Shown here: positions 61,001-64,000 of the stretch, in pieces
How the letters are laid out: each line of letters starts with the position of its first letter
How positions within the stretch are numbered: position 1 is the first letter of the stretch
NCBI GenBank assembly: GCA_032622095.1
Contig: CP136065.1
Coordinates: 52,139,949-52,203,948, forward strand
Length of the DNA stretch: 64,000 bases
Reading direction: 5' to 3'
Source of the DNA: Siphonodentalium dalli
Lineage: Eukaryota > Mollusca > Scaphopoda > Gadilida > Siphonodentaliidae
Translations under genes and position numbers: made by a program
Notes under the pieces: model-generated
Seen by the model: the letters and a program-made list of their open reading frames with translations, nothing else
Database searches by the model: none
What the model was told of the DNA's origin: nothing

Positions 61001-63153
61001 CTAACACCTGCAAGATAAATCAGTTGAACCTTTTTTATACAGAATGGACTCTCTGATTCAGTTATAAAACTATACATTGGAATGGTATATTATTCCTCTG
61101 GAGGGATGTTCAGGATATAGGAGCCGACATTAGACTGATGAAGCGCTAATACAAATGCTGAAGAATTCATATTCTTTGGTGGGAAATATTCAAATAATAA
61201 GTTTAACAAGTGTTAATACCTCCAGGGACTATCAGGCCCAAACACAGTATATCTAGTTTGATACTTTTATTATACGTTCTACTCTATATCGTTAGTCGGT
61301 CTACACTGCCAGTCTATGAAGCTGCGCGAGTATATACCACGTGTGCATGCAATCTAATATATGACCAGAATCTAAATTACTCCAAAGAGTTCGCGTTCCC
61401 ACGTTATACTTTTAGACCATGCAAATTTAGAACATGCGAATTTGGTAACCCGTTAACAACAAGCGACCTATGGTCATTTTGGTAACTTATTTTCTGAACA
61501 TTTCCTCAGGGAACTACTCATCAATGAGAATTTATTATAGAAAGGGATACATTCCCTATGTTCTCCATCTCACATTATTTCTCCGAATGGATAGCTTGTA
61601 AAACAACAATGGGCTCTCATTGTCAGAACTTAGAGCTATTCTTTTTCATAATGCATATAGTCATTTTCCTAAGAATGCATATTTATTGTTCCGATCTGTA
61701 CATTCGGACAGATAAAGCAGAAGGATGGGCATTTGGCTTTGTGGCCTGACGCATTCTGTGTCTGAATGTCCTCTCACTGGGTGAGAATCCATTACTGAAT
61801 TGTAAGTAATCATAGCCATTACACAGCAGGCCTGGCATTTTGACAAGTAGAAAGTAAACTGTTTGCCAATTACAGTAATGCTCTAAGTAATCGACTTCTT
61901 AACCACAGCAGAATTATGGGTAACTTTTCAGGATTTAATCGGGGAGAGCTTTCCGATGAATGGCAACAAGCCATATTTCCGACTAAATCCTGAAAAGTTA
62001 CCCATAATTCTGCTGTGGTTAAGAAGTCGATTACTTAGAGCATTACTGTACATCATTAAATTTTATTCAGGATCATTTTGATCCTCATAGAAGTTCAGGC
62101 AAAATTGCTAAATATTTGGAATATCAAATTATTACATATTGTACATAAACCATTCAATGTTTAAAGGCAAAAAAGGAGTATATTTCAAGACAATGCTATC
62201 ATTTGTTTAATTTCATCAGTCATGAGATATACAGTCATAGTATTACCAACATAAATAGATCTTAGGTCCCGTGTTATTATGAGAAATGTCTTGCACAAAG
62301 CCGCAACACTTATTATATTTGTATTCGATAACTGGAAAAAAAATCATTATTTTCATTTGTAGGCAAGTCTGGTTATAGTGTGCCTGACATTTTCAGAATG
62401 AGGTCCCCAGAGGGTAAATTTTAGTGACACTATCCCACAGAGAACTAGCATCACCAAATTCACCCTTTGGGAAACCTCATTCTGCTTAAACCTCATCTTC
62501 TGGGAAGTATCTATAGTCTCAAATTAACATTGTTTTTAGTTACTTTTTACCGGCTGTTGTTTCTATATCCCCTAATTTGCAGAAGATAACTTGCATAAAC
62601 AAGGTGACAAATGGGTGAACATCACCAACTTCAAATGGGGAACTTCAATCTGATCCTAGGTCTCCCATAGCAGTCGAACCTAAGCAGAATGAGGTTCCCA
62701 GAGTGTGAATTTGGTGATGCTTGCCTGCTATGCGGTATAGCGTCATTAAATTCACCCTCTGGGAACCTCATTCTGCAAATGTCAGATACACTATATCCAG
62801 GCTTTTGTATTAGAAAGAAGCCATAGGATGTTTGTTGAACTTATTATCTGAACATTACCCGCCAATTTATAGGGCTTGTATTATCTCTCATCTGCTTAAT
62901 TTTCCTGAACATCCCTCCAAATAAATAATAGACCATTCCAATGTATACTTTTATAACTGACAGGATAATCCATTAAATAAAGAAAGGGTTAACACAAATT
63001 GTAACTCACATTAAATCTATAACTTGTTTTCTTCTCATAGTCCAATGCACGGCTGATCTTGACTGTTATTGCTCCTCTATCACCTTGTGTCATAATATTA
63101 AATGGATGACTATCCACTCCCTCCAGTTGGAATTCAAACACAGCATTAGTCCC
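18795..63153 (-). CDS. Large multi-repeat cadherin gene (partial, 21 exons chained)
   Basis: This gene encodes the extracellular part of a large cadherin, a calcium-dependent adhesion protein built from ~105-residue EC repeats. I joined 21 exons by AG acceptors, GT donors (one GC donor) and codon phase; all 20 junctions agree in phase. The joined frame is about 1,420 codons and has 13 linker motifs of the DxNDNxPxF type near residues 80, 175, 275, 385, 490, 600, 695, 810, 930, 1020, 1135, 1245 and 1350. No signal peptide, membrane segment, EGF, laminin G or cytoplasmic region is present, so both ends are missing or unseen. Repeats follow a three-type order (a, b, c) repeated three times. Type b carries AYNxxPY and ends in DxNNNxPxF; type c carries LDYDPPTxDR; types a and b in later blocks carry an early cysteine pair. 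The family (Fat, Dachsous, cadherin-23 or an invertebrate-only type) cannot be decided from this part. Confidence 0.9.
19092..19251. mobile_element. TTAA-flanked MITE (piggyBac-like)
   Basis: TTAA at 19088-19091 and 19252-19255 frame ends CCCTTTTATGATGGGAACTG and its rough complement CCGGTCATGGACGGG. The interior holds the family palindrome ATGCGAGTCTCCCATAGGGA. Confidence 0.65.
19256..19560. repeat. Two tandem 153-bp units from the same MITE family
   Basis: TTCTTGGGCCACAATCCAAC starts at 19268 and again at 19421, each followed by the same inverted TCTCTTATATATATGAGGCT core. The block ends in GGAAGGGTTAAG. The plus frame through it is a by-product of the repeat. 19561-20667 after it shows nothing recognisable. 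Confidence 0.75.
20668..20789 (-). CDS. Cadherin exon 20
   Basis: Acceptor TTATTTCAG, donor TTCAG|GTATTC; 122 bases, phase 0 to 2. It reads FSIDSTSGALII, QPLDYEAKENVYNLKV and FDVHNSSLF. Exon 19 ends at GH just before FSID, a join that restores the FxIDxxxGxL core. Confidence 0.88.
21004..21428. mobile_element. hAT MITE with 8-bp target duplication
   Basis: TTTGCAAC at 20996-21003 is repeated at 21429-21436, the 8-bp duplication of hAT elements. Ends are CAAGCCTGAGAATATGGTG and a matching inverted CACCATATTCTTAGGCCTG. The interior has the family's paired palindromes. Confidence 0.88.
21457..21668. mobile_element. Mariner-type foldback MITE
   Basis: TA-flanked, ends CAGTAATGCCCTAAATAATC and its complement. 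Nearly the whole 212 bp is one palindrome centred on GCTCTCAATGAGAGC. It is the best-preserved type of a family with ten copies here. Confidence 0.88.
21741..22178 (-). mobile_element. Helitron-like element, short form
   Basis: Same 5' end (A|TCTCATATATATTTTGAAG at 22178 on the minus strand) and 3' hairpin plus CTAG|T (21741) as the 14.4-kb element. It carries fewer ~126-bp units (one partial and two). Non-autonomous. Confidence 0.8.
22786..22998. mobile_element. Mariner-type foldback MITE
   Basis: 213 bp, TA-flanked, CAGTAATGCCCTAAATAATT to AATTACTG ends. Its arms face each other across GAACGCTCTCATTGAGAGC. 22179-22785 before it holds nothing recognised. Confidence 0.85.
23225..24220. repeat. 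Array of a ~165-bp repeat (family also at 37.8 and 50.3 kb)
   Basis: GATCCATATGAAG recurs at about 23238, 23402, 23567, 23868 and 24013. Most units carry GGATTTAGTCATGCAAAGAG and CCAAGATGGC followed by a GGCCATGTTTTT phrase. It ends just before cadherin exon 19. Confidence 0.8.
24250..24655 (-). CDS. Cadherin exon 19
   Basis: Acceptor CGTCTTCAG, donor CAT|GTGAGT; 406 bases, phase 2 to 0. It contains VEATDADTS, VDFDPPQSDRNF (type c), the linker TDSNDNPPRF and a type-a start with the cysteine pair CKILENITGVTNC, ending DGNKGH. Confidence 0.92.
24656..25333. other. Cadherin intron, diverged repeat
   Basis: No exon seen. 25000-25310 is the partner of the 4370-4720 repeat. Confidence 0.5.
25334..26100. 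repeat. Region bounded by ~45-bp direct repeats
   Basis: TTTAGTCATGCCGCGG at 25335 and TTTAGTCATACCGCGG at 26050, each followed by TACCGTRTAGTCGGTATT-like sequence, frame about 700 bp. A short GAACGAGAACCAGCG repeat lies at 25488-25560. Identity unknown. Confidence 0.45.
26928..26997. repeat. 26-bp tandem repeat
   Basis: ATATGGCTGGCGGCGGCTTG begins at 26928, 26954 and 26980. It lies just upstream of the candidate start codon at 27005 and is open in that frame. Confidence 0.85.
27005..27052 (+). CDS. Candidate first coding exon of a plus-strand gene
   Basis: A GC- and CpG-rich patch in AT-rich intron contains GCGATGGCGGC, a good start context and a YY1-like site, followed by 16 codons (MAASSSTIAPPETSSQ) and a strong donor TCAG|GTAAGC at 27053. 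It sits antisense within cadherin intron 18. Upstream in-frame ATGs exist in the 26-bp repeats. I found no second exon, so this could be chance or a transposon promoter. Confidence 0.35.
27834..27922 (-). CDS. Cadherin exon 18 (type-c start, block 3)
   Basis: Acceptor TTTTTACAG, donor GAAG|GTAATT; 89 bases, phase 0 to 2. It begins with the linker DTNNNAPVF and VPENTQVGASIG. It is the counterpart of exon 11. Confidence 0.88.
27923..28935. other. Cadherin intron 17, nothing recognised
   Basis: AT-rich, no exon, only a scrap with ACAGACAGACCAAAAACATA near 28525 typical of repeat tails. Confidence 0.5.
28936..31961. mobile_element. 3.0-kb region with long inverted repeats
   Basis: The left arm (from GGGGTGAAGTAAAAATTCTC at 28936 to about 29690) faces a diverged right arm (about 31250 to 31961, ending GAGAATTTTTACTTACCCC). 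Both contain CCTTGAGCATTTCC, AATGTGAAATGAAC-like and GGCAGTCAAAATGGC phrases in opposite orientation. This looks like a DNA transposon or foldback element with arms of some 700 bp. The middle has a 131-codon minus frame (30184-30579) that I do not recognise. Confidence 0.65.
32220..32456 (-). CDS. Cadherin exon 17 (type-b repeat, block 3)
   Basis: Acceptor TTTTCTAG, donor ATG|GTAAGC; 237 bases, phase 0 to 0. It starts ALDGDTEARF and contains AYNTEPYND and NDSVHVTI. It matches exon 10 in position, phase and length. Confidence 0.9.
32457..34370. other. Cadherin intron 16, mostly unremarkable
   Basis: No exon seen. A 29-bp tandem repeat (GAACCTAAATATTCACATAG) lies near 33425-33515. Confidence 0.5.
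34371..34870. repeat. Diverged direct duplication, ~200-bp copies
   Basis: TTAGCTGGAGTGATCATTGG at 34381 and TTAGCTGAGGCGATCATTGG at 34691 start two similar blocks, both running to AAAATGCTGTTAT and AAAGTGCCTAATTA. Nature unknown. Confidence 0.65.
35531..35580. promoter_or_regulatory. Three spaced CATGTGA-type E-box motifs
   Basis: GTCATGTGAC at 35531, GTCATGTGAT at 35550 and GTTATGTGAC at 35571 are spaced about 20 bp apart, two helical turns. The core resembles MITF/TFE M-box sites. This is motif resemblance only. Confidence 0.25.
35858..36091 (-). CDS. Cadherin exon 16
   Basis: Acceptor TTTATTTTAG, donor AAA|GTAAGA; 234 bases, phase 0 to 0. It continues type a (LHYTIDYVKGNLVI), carries the linker FDVNDHAPIF and begins block-3 type b with the cysteine pair CSMDEGQMSIIC. 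Confidence 0.9.
36146..36950 (+). mobile_element. Helitron-like element (plus orientation, 805 bp)
   Basis: Starts A|TCTATTATATATTTTGGAAG at 36146 and ends with the hairpin CCCGGACGAAGTCGGG then TCACCTT and CTAG|T at 36950. The 5' end and hairpin match the 14.4- and 21.7-kb elements, but the interior differs: a TG-rich run at 36173-36210 and no 126-bp units. No replicase. Confidence 0.78.
36951..37764. other. Cadherin intron 15, low-complexity CAATCATAC tract
   Basis: No exon. Irregular CCAATCATAC repeats fill 37260-37445. Confidence 0.6.
37765..38445. repeat. Array of the ~163-bp repeat, second locus
   Basis: About four units with CCAAGATGGC, GACTCGTTCCCATCTACATG and GACAAATTTCAT, ending in ACCAAGCCATGGCAATAGCT, the same terminus as the 51.8-kb array. 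Confidence 0.8.
38624..38856. mobile_element. Mariner foldback MITE, decayed
   Basis: CAGTAATGCCATAAAATTAA on the left, GGAGTCGATTATTTAG on the right; the centre of the left arm is replaced by unrelated sequence. Its right end is about 20 bp past the donor of exon 15. Confidence 0.65.
38880..39104 (-). CDS. Cadherin exon 15
   Basis: Acceptor TATGTTTCAG, donor AAT|GTAGGT; 225 bases, phase 0 to 0. It holds the linker SGVNDNPPVF and the block-3 type-a start with the cysteine pair CQLPDDAHAVTDC, then RYTILNN. A decayed mariner foldback element ends about 20 bp past the donor. Confidence 0.9.
39346..39558. mobile_element. Mariner foldback MITE
   Basis: 213 bp, TA-flanked, CAGTAATGCTCTAATTAATC ends; the centre is GAAAGCTCTCGCCGAGAGC. 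Arms are nearly perfect complements. Confidence 0.88.
39678..39931. mobile_element. hAT MITE, double-palindrome form with 8-bp duplication
   Basis: ATGACATA at 39670-39677 recurs at 39932-39939. Ends are CAAGCCTTGAAATAGCGTGT and ACACACTATTTCAAGGCTTG. The interior is two ~95-bp palindromes joined by a short GAGGTGTAA spacer. Confidence 0.9.
39932..41104. other. Cadherin intron 14, no other feature
   Basis: AT-rich intron with no exon or clear repeat, apart from AAAGGGTTAAG at 41018, a terminus-like scrap. Confidence 0.5.
41105..41976 (-). CDS. Cadherin exon 14 (872 bp, almost three EC repeats)
   Basis: Acceptor TCTATTTTAG, donor GCG|GTAAGT; 872 bases, phase 1 to 0. One exon spans all of block 2 types a and b and most of c. 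Linkers VVDVNNHSPVF and NDVNNNRPHF are visible. Type a carries a pair CSIPEDANGETDC, type b carries C and C around ENWTGII, and type b shows AYNTVPYSN. Where blocks 1 and 3 have four introns, this exon has none. Confidence 0.93.
42978..43142. mobile_element. Mariner foldback MITE with shortened right arm
   Basis: TA-flanked, CAGTAATACTCTAAATAATC to GGGCATTACTG. The inner part of the right arm is deleted (TCAGTGAGAAAATTACCC). 41977-42977 before it holds no recognised feature. Confidence 0.82.
43412..43771. mobile_element. Harbinger-type MITE
   Basis: Flanked by TAA on both sides. Inverted ends GTGAACATTCAGACGACCAC and, from the right, GTGAACGTTCAGACGATCCC extend about 38 bp. No transposase frame in 360 bp. 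Confidence 0.75.
44157..44268 (-). CDS. Cadherin exon 13
   Basis: Acceptor TCTTTACAG, donor AAAA|GTAAGT; 112 bases, phase 0 to 1. It completes the type-c repeat (ITATDIPPGN) and carries the linker ENIDDNPLVF into the block-2 type-a repeat. A Helitron lies about 170 bp upstream in the intron before it. Confidence 0.88.
44440..44951 (-). mobile_element. Helitron, non-autonomous, with canonical ends
   Basis: On the minus strand it starts A|TCTATACTGATAAAACTC at 44951, close to the TCTMTAYTA consensus, and ends with hairpin ACCCGAGCAATCCCGGGT then ACCCCAG and CTAG|T at 44440. A 512-bp element with internal repeats (CCTGATATGGTATGGATAAA at 44602 and 44718). No Rep/helicase, so it needs a partner. 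Distinct from the CCCGGAC-hairpin family. Confidence 0.85.
45445..45616 (-). CDS. Cadherin exon 12 (type-c core, block 1)
   Basis: Acceptor ATATTTCAG, donor ACT|GTGAGT; 172 bases, phase 2 to 0. It reads ITASDNDTT, FHIGPQTGALTL and LDYDPPTNDREFTLT, the type-c signature. Confidence 0.9.
46014..46309. mobile_element. Mariner foldback MITE with an extra arm copy
   Basis: TA-flanked, CAGTAATGCCCTAATTAATC to GGCATTACTG. The GAGAGCTTTCCGATGAATGG arm occurs twice in tandem on the right, so the 296-bp copy is longer than the usual 213. Confidence 0.85.
46456..46550 (-). CDS. Cadherin exon 11 (type-c start, block 1)
   Basis: Acceptor TTCTTCCAG, donor CAGTG|GTAAAT; 95 bases, phase 0 to 2. It opens with the linker DINNNKPVF, with asparagine where NDN normally has aspartate. 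Exon 18 is the matching 89-base exon in block 3. A hAT MITE is inserted 16 bp upstream of the acceptor side. Confidence 0.86.
46574..46984. mobile_element. hAT MITE with 8-bp duplication
   Basis: ATCAAATA at 46566-46573 and again at 46985-46992. Ends CAAGCCTGGATATAGTGTGT and ACACACTACATCCAGGCTTG. 411 bp, long form with middle section. Confidence 0.9.
47085..47793. mobile_element. Mariner foldback MITE split by a TTAA element
   Basis: Left end CAGTAATGCCCTAAGTAATC, right end GGGCATTACTG. The right arm is cut at CTGTGTTTAA by the 493-bp insertion at 47271. Confidence 0.87.
47271..47763. mobile_element. piggyBac-like TTAA element nested in the MITE
   Basis: TTAA at 47267-47270 and 47764-47767 flank ends AGGCACGTGCGGCCTTAA and, in reverse, AGACACGGTTGGCCTTGG. 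The host arm gives the empty site GTTAAGG. No transposase frame. Confidence 0.8.
48090..48236. repeat. Inverted repeat, ~45-bp arms
   Basis: CACACAATGTGTTTGTAACG...CATGTATCATGACG faces CGTGATACATGAATCAATGC...AACACATTGTGTA across a 45-bp loop region. Possibly a small foldback element. Confidence 0.7.
48424..48622. repeat. 47-bp tandem repeat covering an exon end and donor site
   Basis: Units start at 48424, 48471, 48518 and 48565, with a partial fifth at 48612. Unit 4 and the partial fifth contain the last codons of exon 10 and its GTAAGA donor. Units 2 and 3 keep a GGTAAGA, unit 1 has lost it. Confidence 0.92.
48588..48818 (-). CDS. Cadherin exon 10 (type-b repeat, block 1)
   Basis: Acceptor TCTGTTACAG, donor ACG|GTAAGA; 231 bases, phase 0 to 0. 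It starts at AGDRD and includes AYNQQPYSD and NASIHVII, the type-b signature. Exon 17 is its counterpart in block 3: same start, same end, 237 bases. The last 24 bases and the donor lie inside a 47-bp tandem duplication. Confidence 0.9.
49177..49420 (-). CDS. Cadherin exon 9
   Basis: Acceptor TGTTTCCAG, donor CTT|GTGAGT; 244 bases, phase 2 to 0. It holds FNISSDGTLAV, LDREKEG and the canonical linker TDVNDNPPYF, then the first strand of the first type-b repeat, which lacks the cysteine pair. Confidence 0.9.
49805..50048. mobile_element. TTAACCC-family MITE, diverged
   Basis: Starts TTAACTCTTCCAGGACTGA and ends CCCGTCATGAAATTG. The interior repeats the GCATTCTCTAATATATGTGA palindrome. A second related scrap starts TTAACCCTTTCATTACTGAA at 50086. 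Confidence 0.6.
50330..51872. repeat. Array of ~163-bp repeat, alternating two unit types
   Basis: About nine units. Type A carries AAAGGATTTAGTCATGCAAA (50335, 50660, 50981, 51297, 51463), type B carries CAATGGATTGAATTTTGAAA. They alternate to a ~323-bp dimer except for two adjacent A units near 51300-51620. Each has CCAAGATGGC and ends in ACCATGGCAATAGCTC at the right terminus. Confidence 0.9.
52130..53567. repeat. 45-bp satellite, about 32 units
   Basis: Unit begins GATGCAGTAACCTATGGTTG and continues AGRTATATRCCCGGATGGAC. Variants differ at GGTATATGC/GATATATAC, CCGACA/CCAACA and a two-base loss (GATCAG). As 45 is divisible by three, frames stay open on both strands and give 15-residue repeats, an arithmetic effect. 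It lies in the 4.9-kb intron after exon 8. Confidence 0.97.
53709..54132. mobile_element. piggyBac-like MITE with TTAA
   Basis: TTAA at 53705-53708 and 54133-54136. Ends CCCTTTCAGTGCCAGGTCCG and, in reverse, CCCTTTCAGTGCCAGGGGCC. CCCTTT plus TTAA is the piggyBac pattern. The interior includes the ATGCATTCTCTTATATAGG palindrome. Confidence 0.85.
54361..54422 (-). CDS. Cadherin exon 8 (62-base microexon-like)
   Basis: Acceptor AATTTCAG, donor GATTG|GTATGT; 62 bases, phase 0 to 2. It encodes ATDRDEGRNGKISYKILAAD, the calcium-binding DRD strand and the next strand of a type-a repeat. The 4.9-kb intron that follows holds the 45-bp satellite and a 163-bp array. Confidence 0.88.
55029..55215. mobile_element. 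TTAACCCTTTC-type MITE, second family
   Basis: Runs CCCTTTCTATACTAAATGGA to GGAAATGTTCAGATAATAAG. Copies or parts: 2285-2340, 26673-26760, 45702-45750, 58690-58780, 61030-61205, 62829-62992. Non-coding. Confidence 0.6.
55844..55966 (-). CDS. Cadherin exon 7
   Basis: Acceptor TTCTTGCAG, donor GCT|GTGAGT; 123 bases, phase 0 to 0. It contains the linker IMDINDNPPVF and the start of the first type-a repeat, without the cysteine pair seen in later type-a repeats. Confidence 0.9.
56071..56261. mobile_element. Mariner foldback MITE
   Basis: TA-flanked, 191 bp, CAGTAATGCCCTAAATAATC to GATCATTACTG, with a shortened centre (GCTCTCACAACAAGCC). Confidence 0.84.
56945..57029 (-). CDS. Cadherin exon 6
   Basis: Acceptor TTTTTTCAG, donor CAT|GTAAGT; 85 bases, phase 2 to 0. 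It reads GNIYTAAVLDREVNPHYVLT then IRVSDGRH, the LDRE/xYxLxIxVSDG part of the repeat. Confidence 0.88.
57059..57135. mobile_element. Mariner MITE, single arm
   Basis: Only the left arm CAGTAATGCCCTAAATAATT to AATTTAGTC remains, starting 29 bp before the 5' end of cadherin exon 6, within the intron. Confidence 0.75.
57485..57570 (-). CDS. Cadherin exon 5
   Basis: Acceptor TTTTGCAG, donor AATAG|GTTAGT; 86 bases, phase 0 to 2. It encodes ATDKDQDDVLTYSVYAGNSG and then FRIDKN, completed by exon 6 to FRIDKNSGNIY, the FxIDxxxGxI core. Confidence 0.88.
57571..58793. other. Cadherin intron 4, nothing recognised except a MITE scrap
   Basis: AT-rich, a GGGGGTGGGGGTGGGG run at 58305, and a TTAACCC-family piece at 58690-58780. 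No exon. Confidence 0.5.
58794..58923 (-). CDS. Cadherin exon 4 (linker with altered calcium motif)
   Basis: Acceptor GAATAG, donor CATG|GTAAGT; 130 bases, phase 2 to 0. It holds the linker TDVNVNPPVF, where valine replaces the aspartate expected in DVNDNPPVF, then the first strands of the next repeat ending SRVM. Confidence 0.87.
59651..59781. mobile_element. hAT MITE, left-truncated
   Basis: Starts at the inner TGAATGAGGTTCCCAGAGGG arm and ends ACACACTATTTCAAGGCTTG. A smaller scrap (AAGCAGAATGAGGTACCCAG) lies at 60711-60760. Confidence 0.75.
60027..60217 (-). CDS. Cadherin exon 3
   Basis: Acceptor TTTGTAG, donor AAGAG|GTTTGT; 191 bases, phase 0 to 2. It opens with VLALDKDSPPYGSVTYKLG and includes FHIDGKTGQLSF, the conserved FxIDxxTGxL core of an EC repeat. 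Confidence 0.88.
60852..61007 (-). CDS. Cadherin exon 2 (GC donor)
   Basis: Acceptor CTTGCAG; 156 bases, phase 0 to 0. It carries the linker IINVNDNSPIF and runs into the next EC repeat, ending at VGQ. The best donor is CAG|GCAAGT, a GC-AG intron with otherwise perfect consensus; it joins to VLALDKD of exon 3 to give the expected xGxVLALDKD strand. A GTAGGT nine bases earlier is an in-frame alternative. Confidence 0.85.
61873..62048. mobile_element. Mariner foldback MITE
   Basis: TA-flanked, 176 bp, CAGTAATGCTCTAAGTAATC to GATTACTTAGAGCATTACTG; the left inner arm is shortened. 61206-61490 between MITE pieces has a 91-codon plus frame I do not recognise. Confidence 0.86.
62364..62804. mobile_element. 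hAT MITE, long form
   Basis: Ends CAAGTCTGGTTATAGTGTGC and ACACTATATCCAGGCTT. Flanks TTTGTAGG and TTTGTATT may be a worn 8-bp duplication (six of eight match). Full middle section. Confidence 0.78.
63010..63153 (-). CDS. Cadherin exon 1 of the visible chain
   Basis: Acceptor TTTTTTCCAG precedes 63153 and donor GTGAGT follows 63010. The 144 bases (48 codons, phase 0 to 0) hold the middle of an EC repeat, with the strand motif ISRALDYEKKTSYRFN typical of the LDYE/xYxLxV part. It starts in mid-repeat, so more exons lie upstream, past the window edge. Confidence 0.88.
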
Positions 63154-63295
63154 CTGGAAAAAACAATGTATATTTACGAAAGGGCCCGTGCTGGCCCAAA
63201 ATTTCCTTTTGCAAATATTTGTTTGCAAAATTCTTTGAAAAGTTGCCAAATGCTATCGGGTTTCTTAAATTGCATCTTATGTTTCAATAATCATT

Positions 63296-63607
63296 GCTTG
63301 ACGACTTGGGTTTGAGTTTGGGCAGCCTTTGGCCTATGTCGTCCCACTGATGCCAACACCCACCCCGCTATATTCCCATAGAAAACAGCTTGCCAATGTG
63401 CAGTTACAATTCAAGCTCAATAGATACATACAATATAGAACAGAGAATTTGCTTGACAACTTGGGTTTGAGTTTGGGCATCCTTTGGCGTATGTTGCCCC
63501 ACTGGTGCTAACACCCACCCCGCTATATTCCCATAGAAAACAACTTGCCAATGTGCAGTTACAATTCAAATTCAATAGATACATAATATACAGAACAGAA
63601 AGTTTGC
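63296..63607. repeat. 155-bp tandem duplication
   Basis: GCTTGACGACTTGGGTTTGA at 63296 and GCTTGACAACTTGGGTTTGA at 63451 start two copies with about 95% similarity by eye. It lies upstream of the first visible cadherin exon, in intron. Open frames here are not genes. Confidence 0.88.
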
Positions 63608-63776
63608 ATATAATTTCAATTAATGCAGCATGTCAATTAGATTCAAGATATTTTGGTAATAAAGTCTCTTTAATAACATGCCAATTTCCATTAACTGATG
63701 AGTATTTTCATATTGGCACCATTATGTGGAAAGTCTAGTTATAGATGTACAATATCACATTTATCAGACTGGATGT

Positions 63777-64000
63777 TATCCCTTTCATGAAGGGAGCTGC
63801 ACTGGTGCAGCATTAAAGACCCAGTGCCAGAGATTTCTCTTAAATATGAGAGTCTCCCACAGGAAGCCACTGGCTTAAGCCACTGGCTTACAAGGTCAAG
63901 GTAAATATTCTTAGCCTATGGGCGCCTCGCATATATAATAAGAGAATGCATTGGCACAGGATTTTCGCAAAATTTCAAGAAGCTCCAGTCATGAAGGGTT
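63777..64000. mobile_element. TTAACCC-family MITE, right edge of window
   Basis: Starts near CCCTTTCATGAAGGGAGCTG and carries the ATATGAGAGTCTCCCACAGG palindrome. It ends at the window edge in GTCATGAAGGGTT. Confidence 0.6.

Noticed and set aside
61210-61485. 91-codon plus-strand frame
   Set aside because: Lies between parts of a TTAACCC-family MITE, with no recognisable domain or splice signal.
21457-62048. Frames beginning MNGNKPYFRLNPEKLPIILL found at many sites
   Set aside because: They are translations of one arm of the foldback mariner MITE, repeated in each copy, with no extension outside it.

Overview
This window is animal nuclear DNA, not bacterial. It has short coding exons with GT-AG introns, extracellular domain types found in metazoans (cadherin repeats, MAM domains), and AT-rich introns full of transposon fragments. 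The repeat types (Helitron-like elements with internal minisatellites, hAT, mariner and Harbinger MITEs, a LINE with a short 3' simple repeat) suggest a marine invertebrate, plausibly a lophotrochozoan such as a mollusc. That is an inference, not something shown by a marker gene.

The backbone is one large cadherin gene on the minus strand. I could chain 21 exons from 63153 down to 19041 with matching splice sites and codon phase at every junction. Together they give about 1,420 residues and 13 inter-repeat linkers (DxNDNxPxF-like). The 5' end lies beyond the right edge of the window. The 3' end is unresolved: either the frame stops at 18795 or a weak donor leads to exons I cannot see. The repeats show a period of three: the same three EC subtypes recur in order in three blocks.

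At the left edge (299-3948), four minus-strand exons encode about one and two-thirds MAM domains, again with a consistent phase chain. Their upstream partner exon was not found. They could be a separate gene or a downstream part of the cadherin transcription unit.

Between these lies a repeat-rich zone. At 6086-12985 there is a broken LINE retrotransposon whose ~1.26-kb piece is tandemly repeated and then interrupted by a Harbinger-type element. The introns of the cadherin gene hold at least four Helitron-like elements with 3' hairpins and CTAG ends, ten copies of a foldback mariner MITE, about nine copies of a hAT MITE (three with 8-bp target duplications), piggyBac-like TTAA elements, a 45-bp satellite of about 32 units, and three arrays of a ~163-bp repeat. 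One CpG-rich stretch at 26.9-27.05 kb may be the first exon of an unrelated plus-strand gene inside a cadherin intron. I saw no tRNA, rRNA, CRISPR array or prokaryotic operon, and no clearly undescribed system. The strongest leads are the period-three cadherin architecture and its splice-site oddities.
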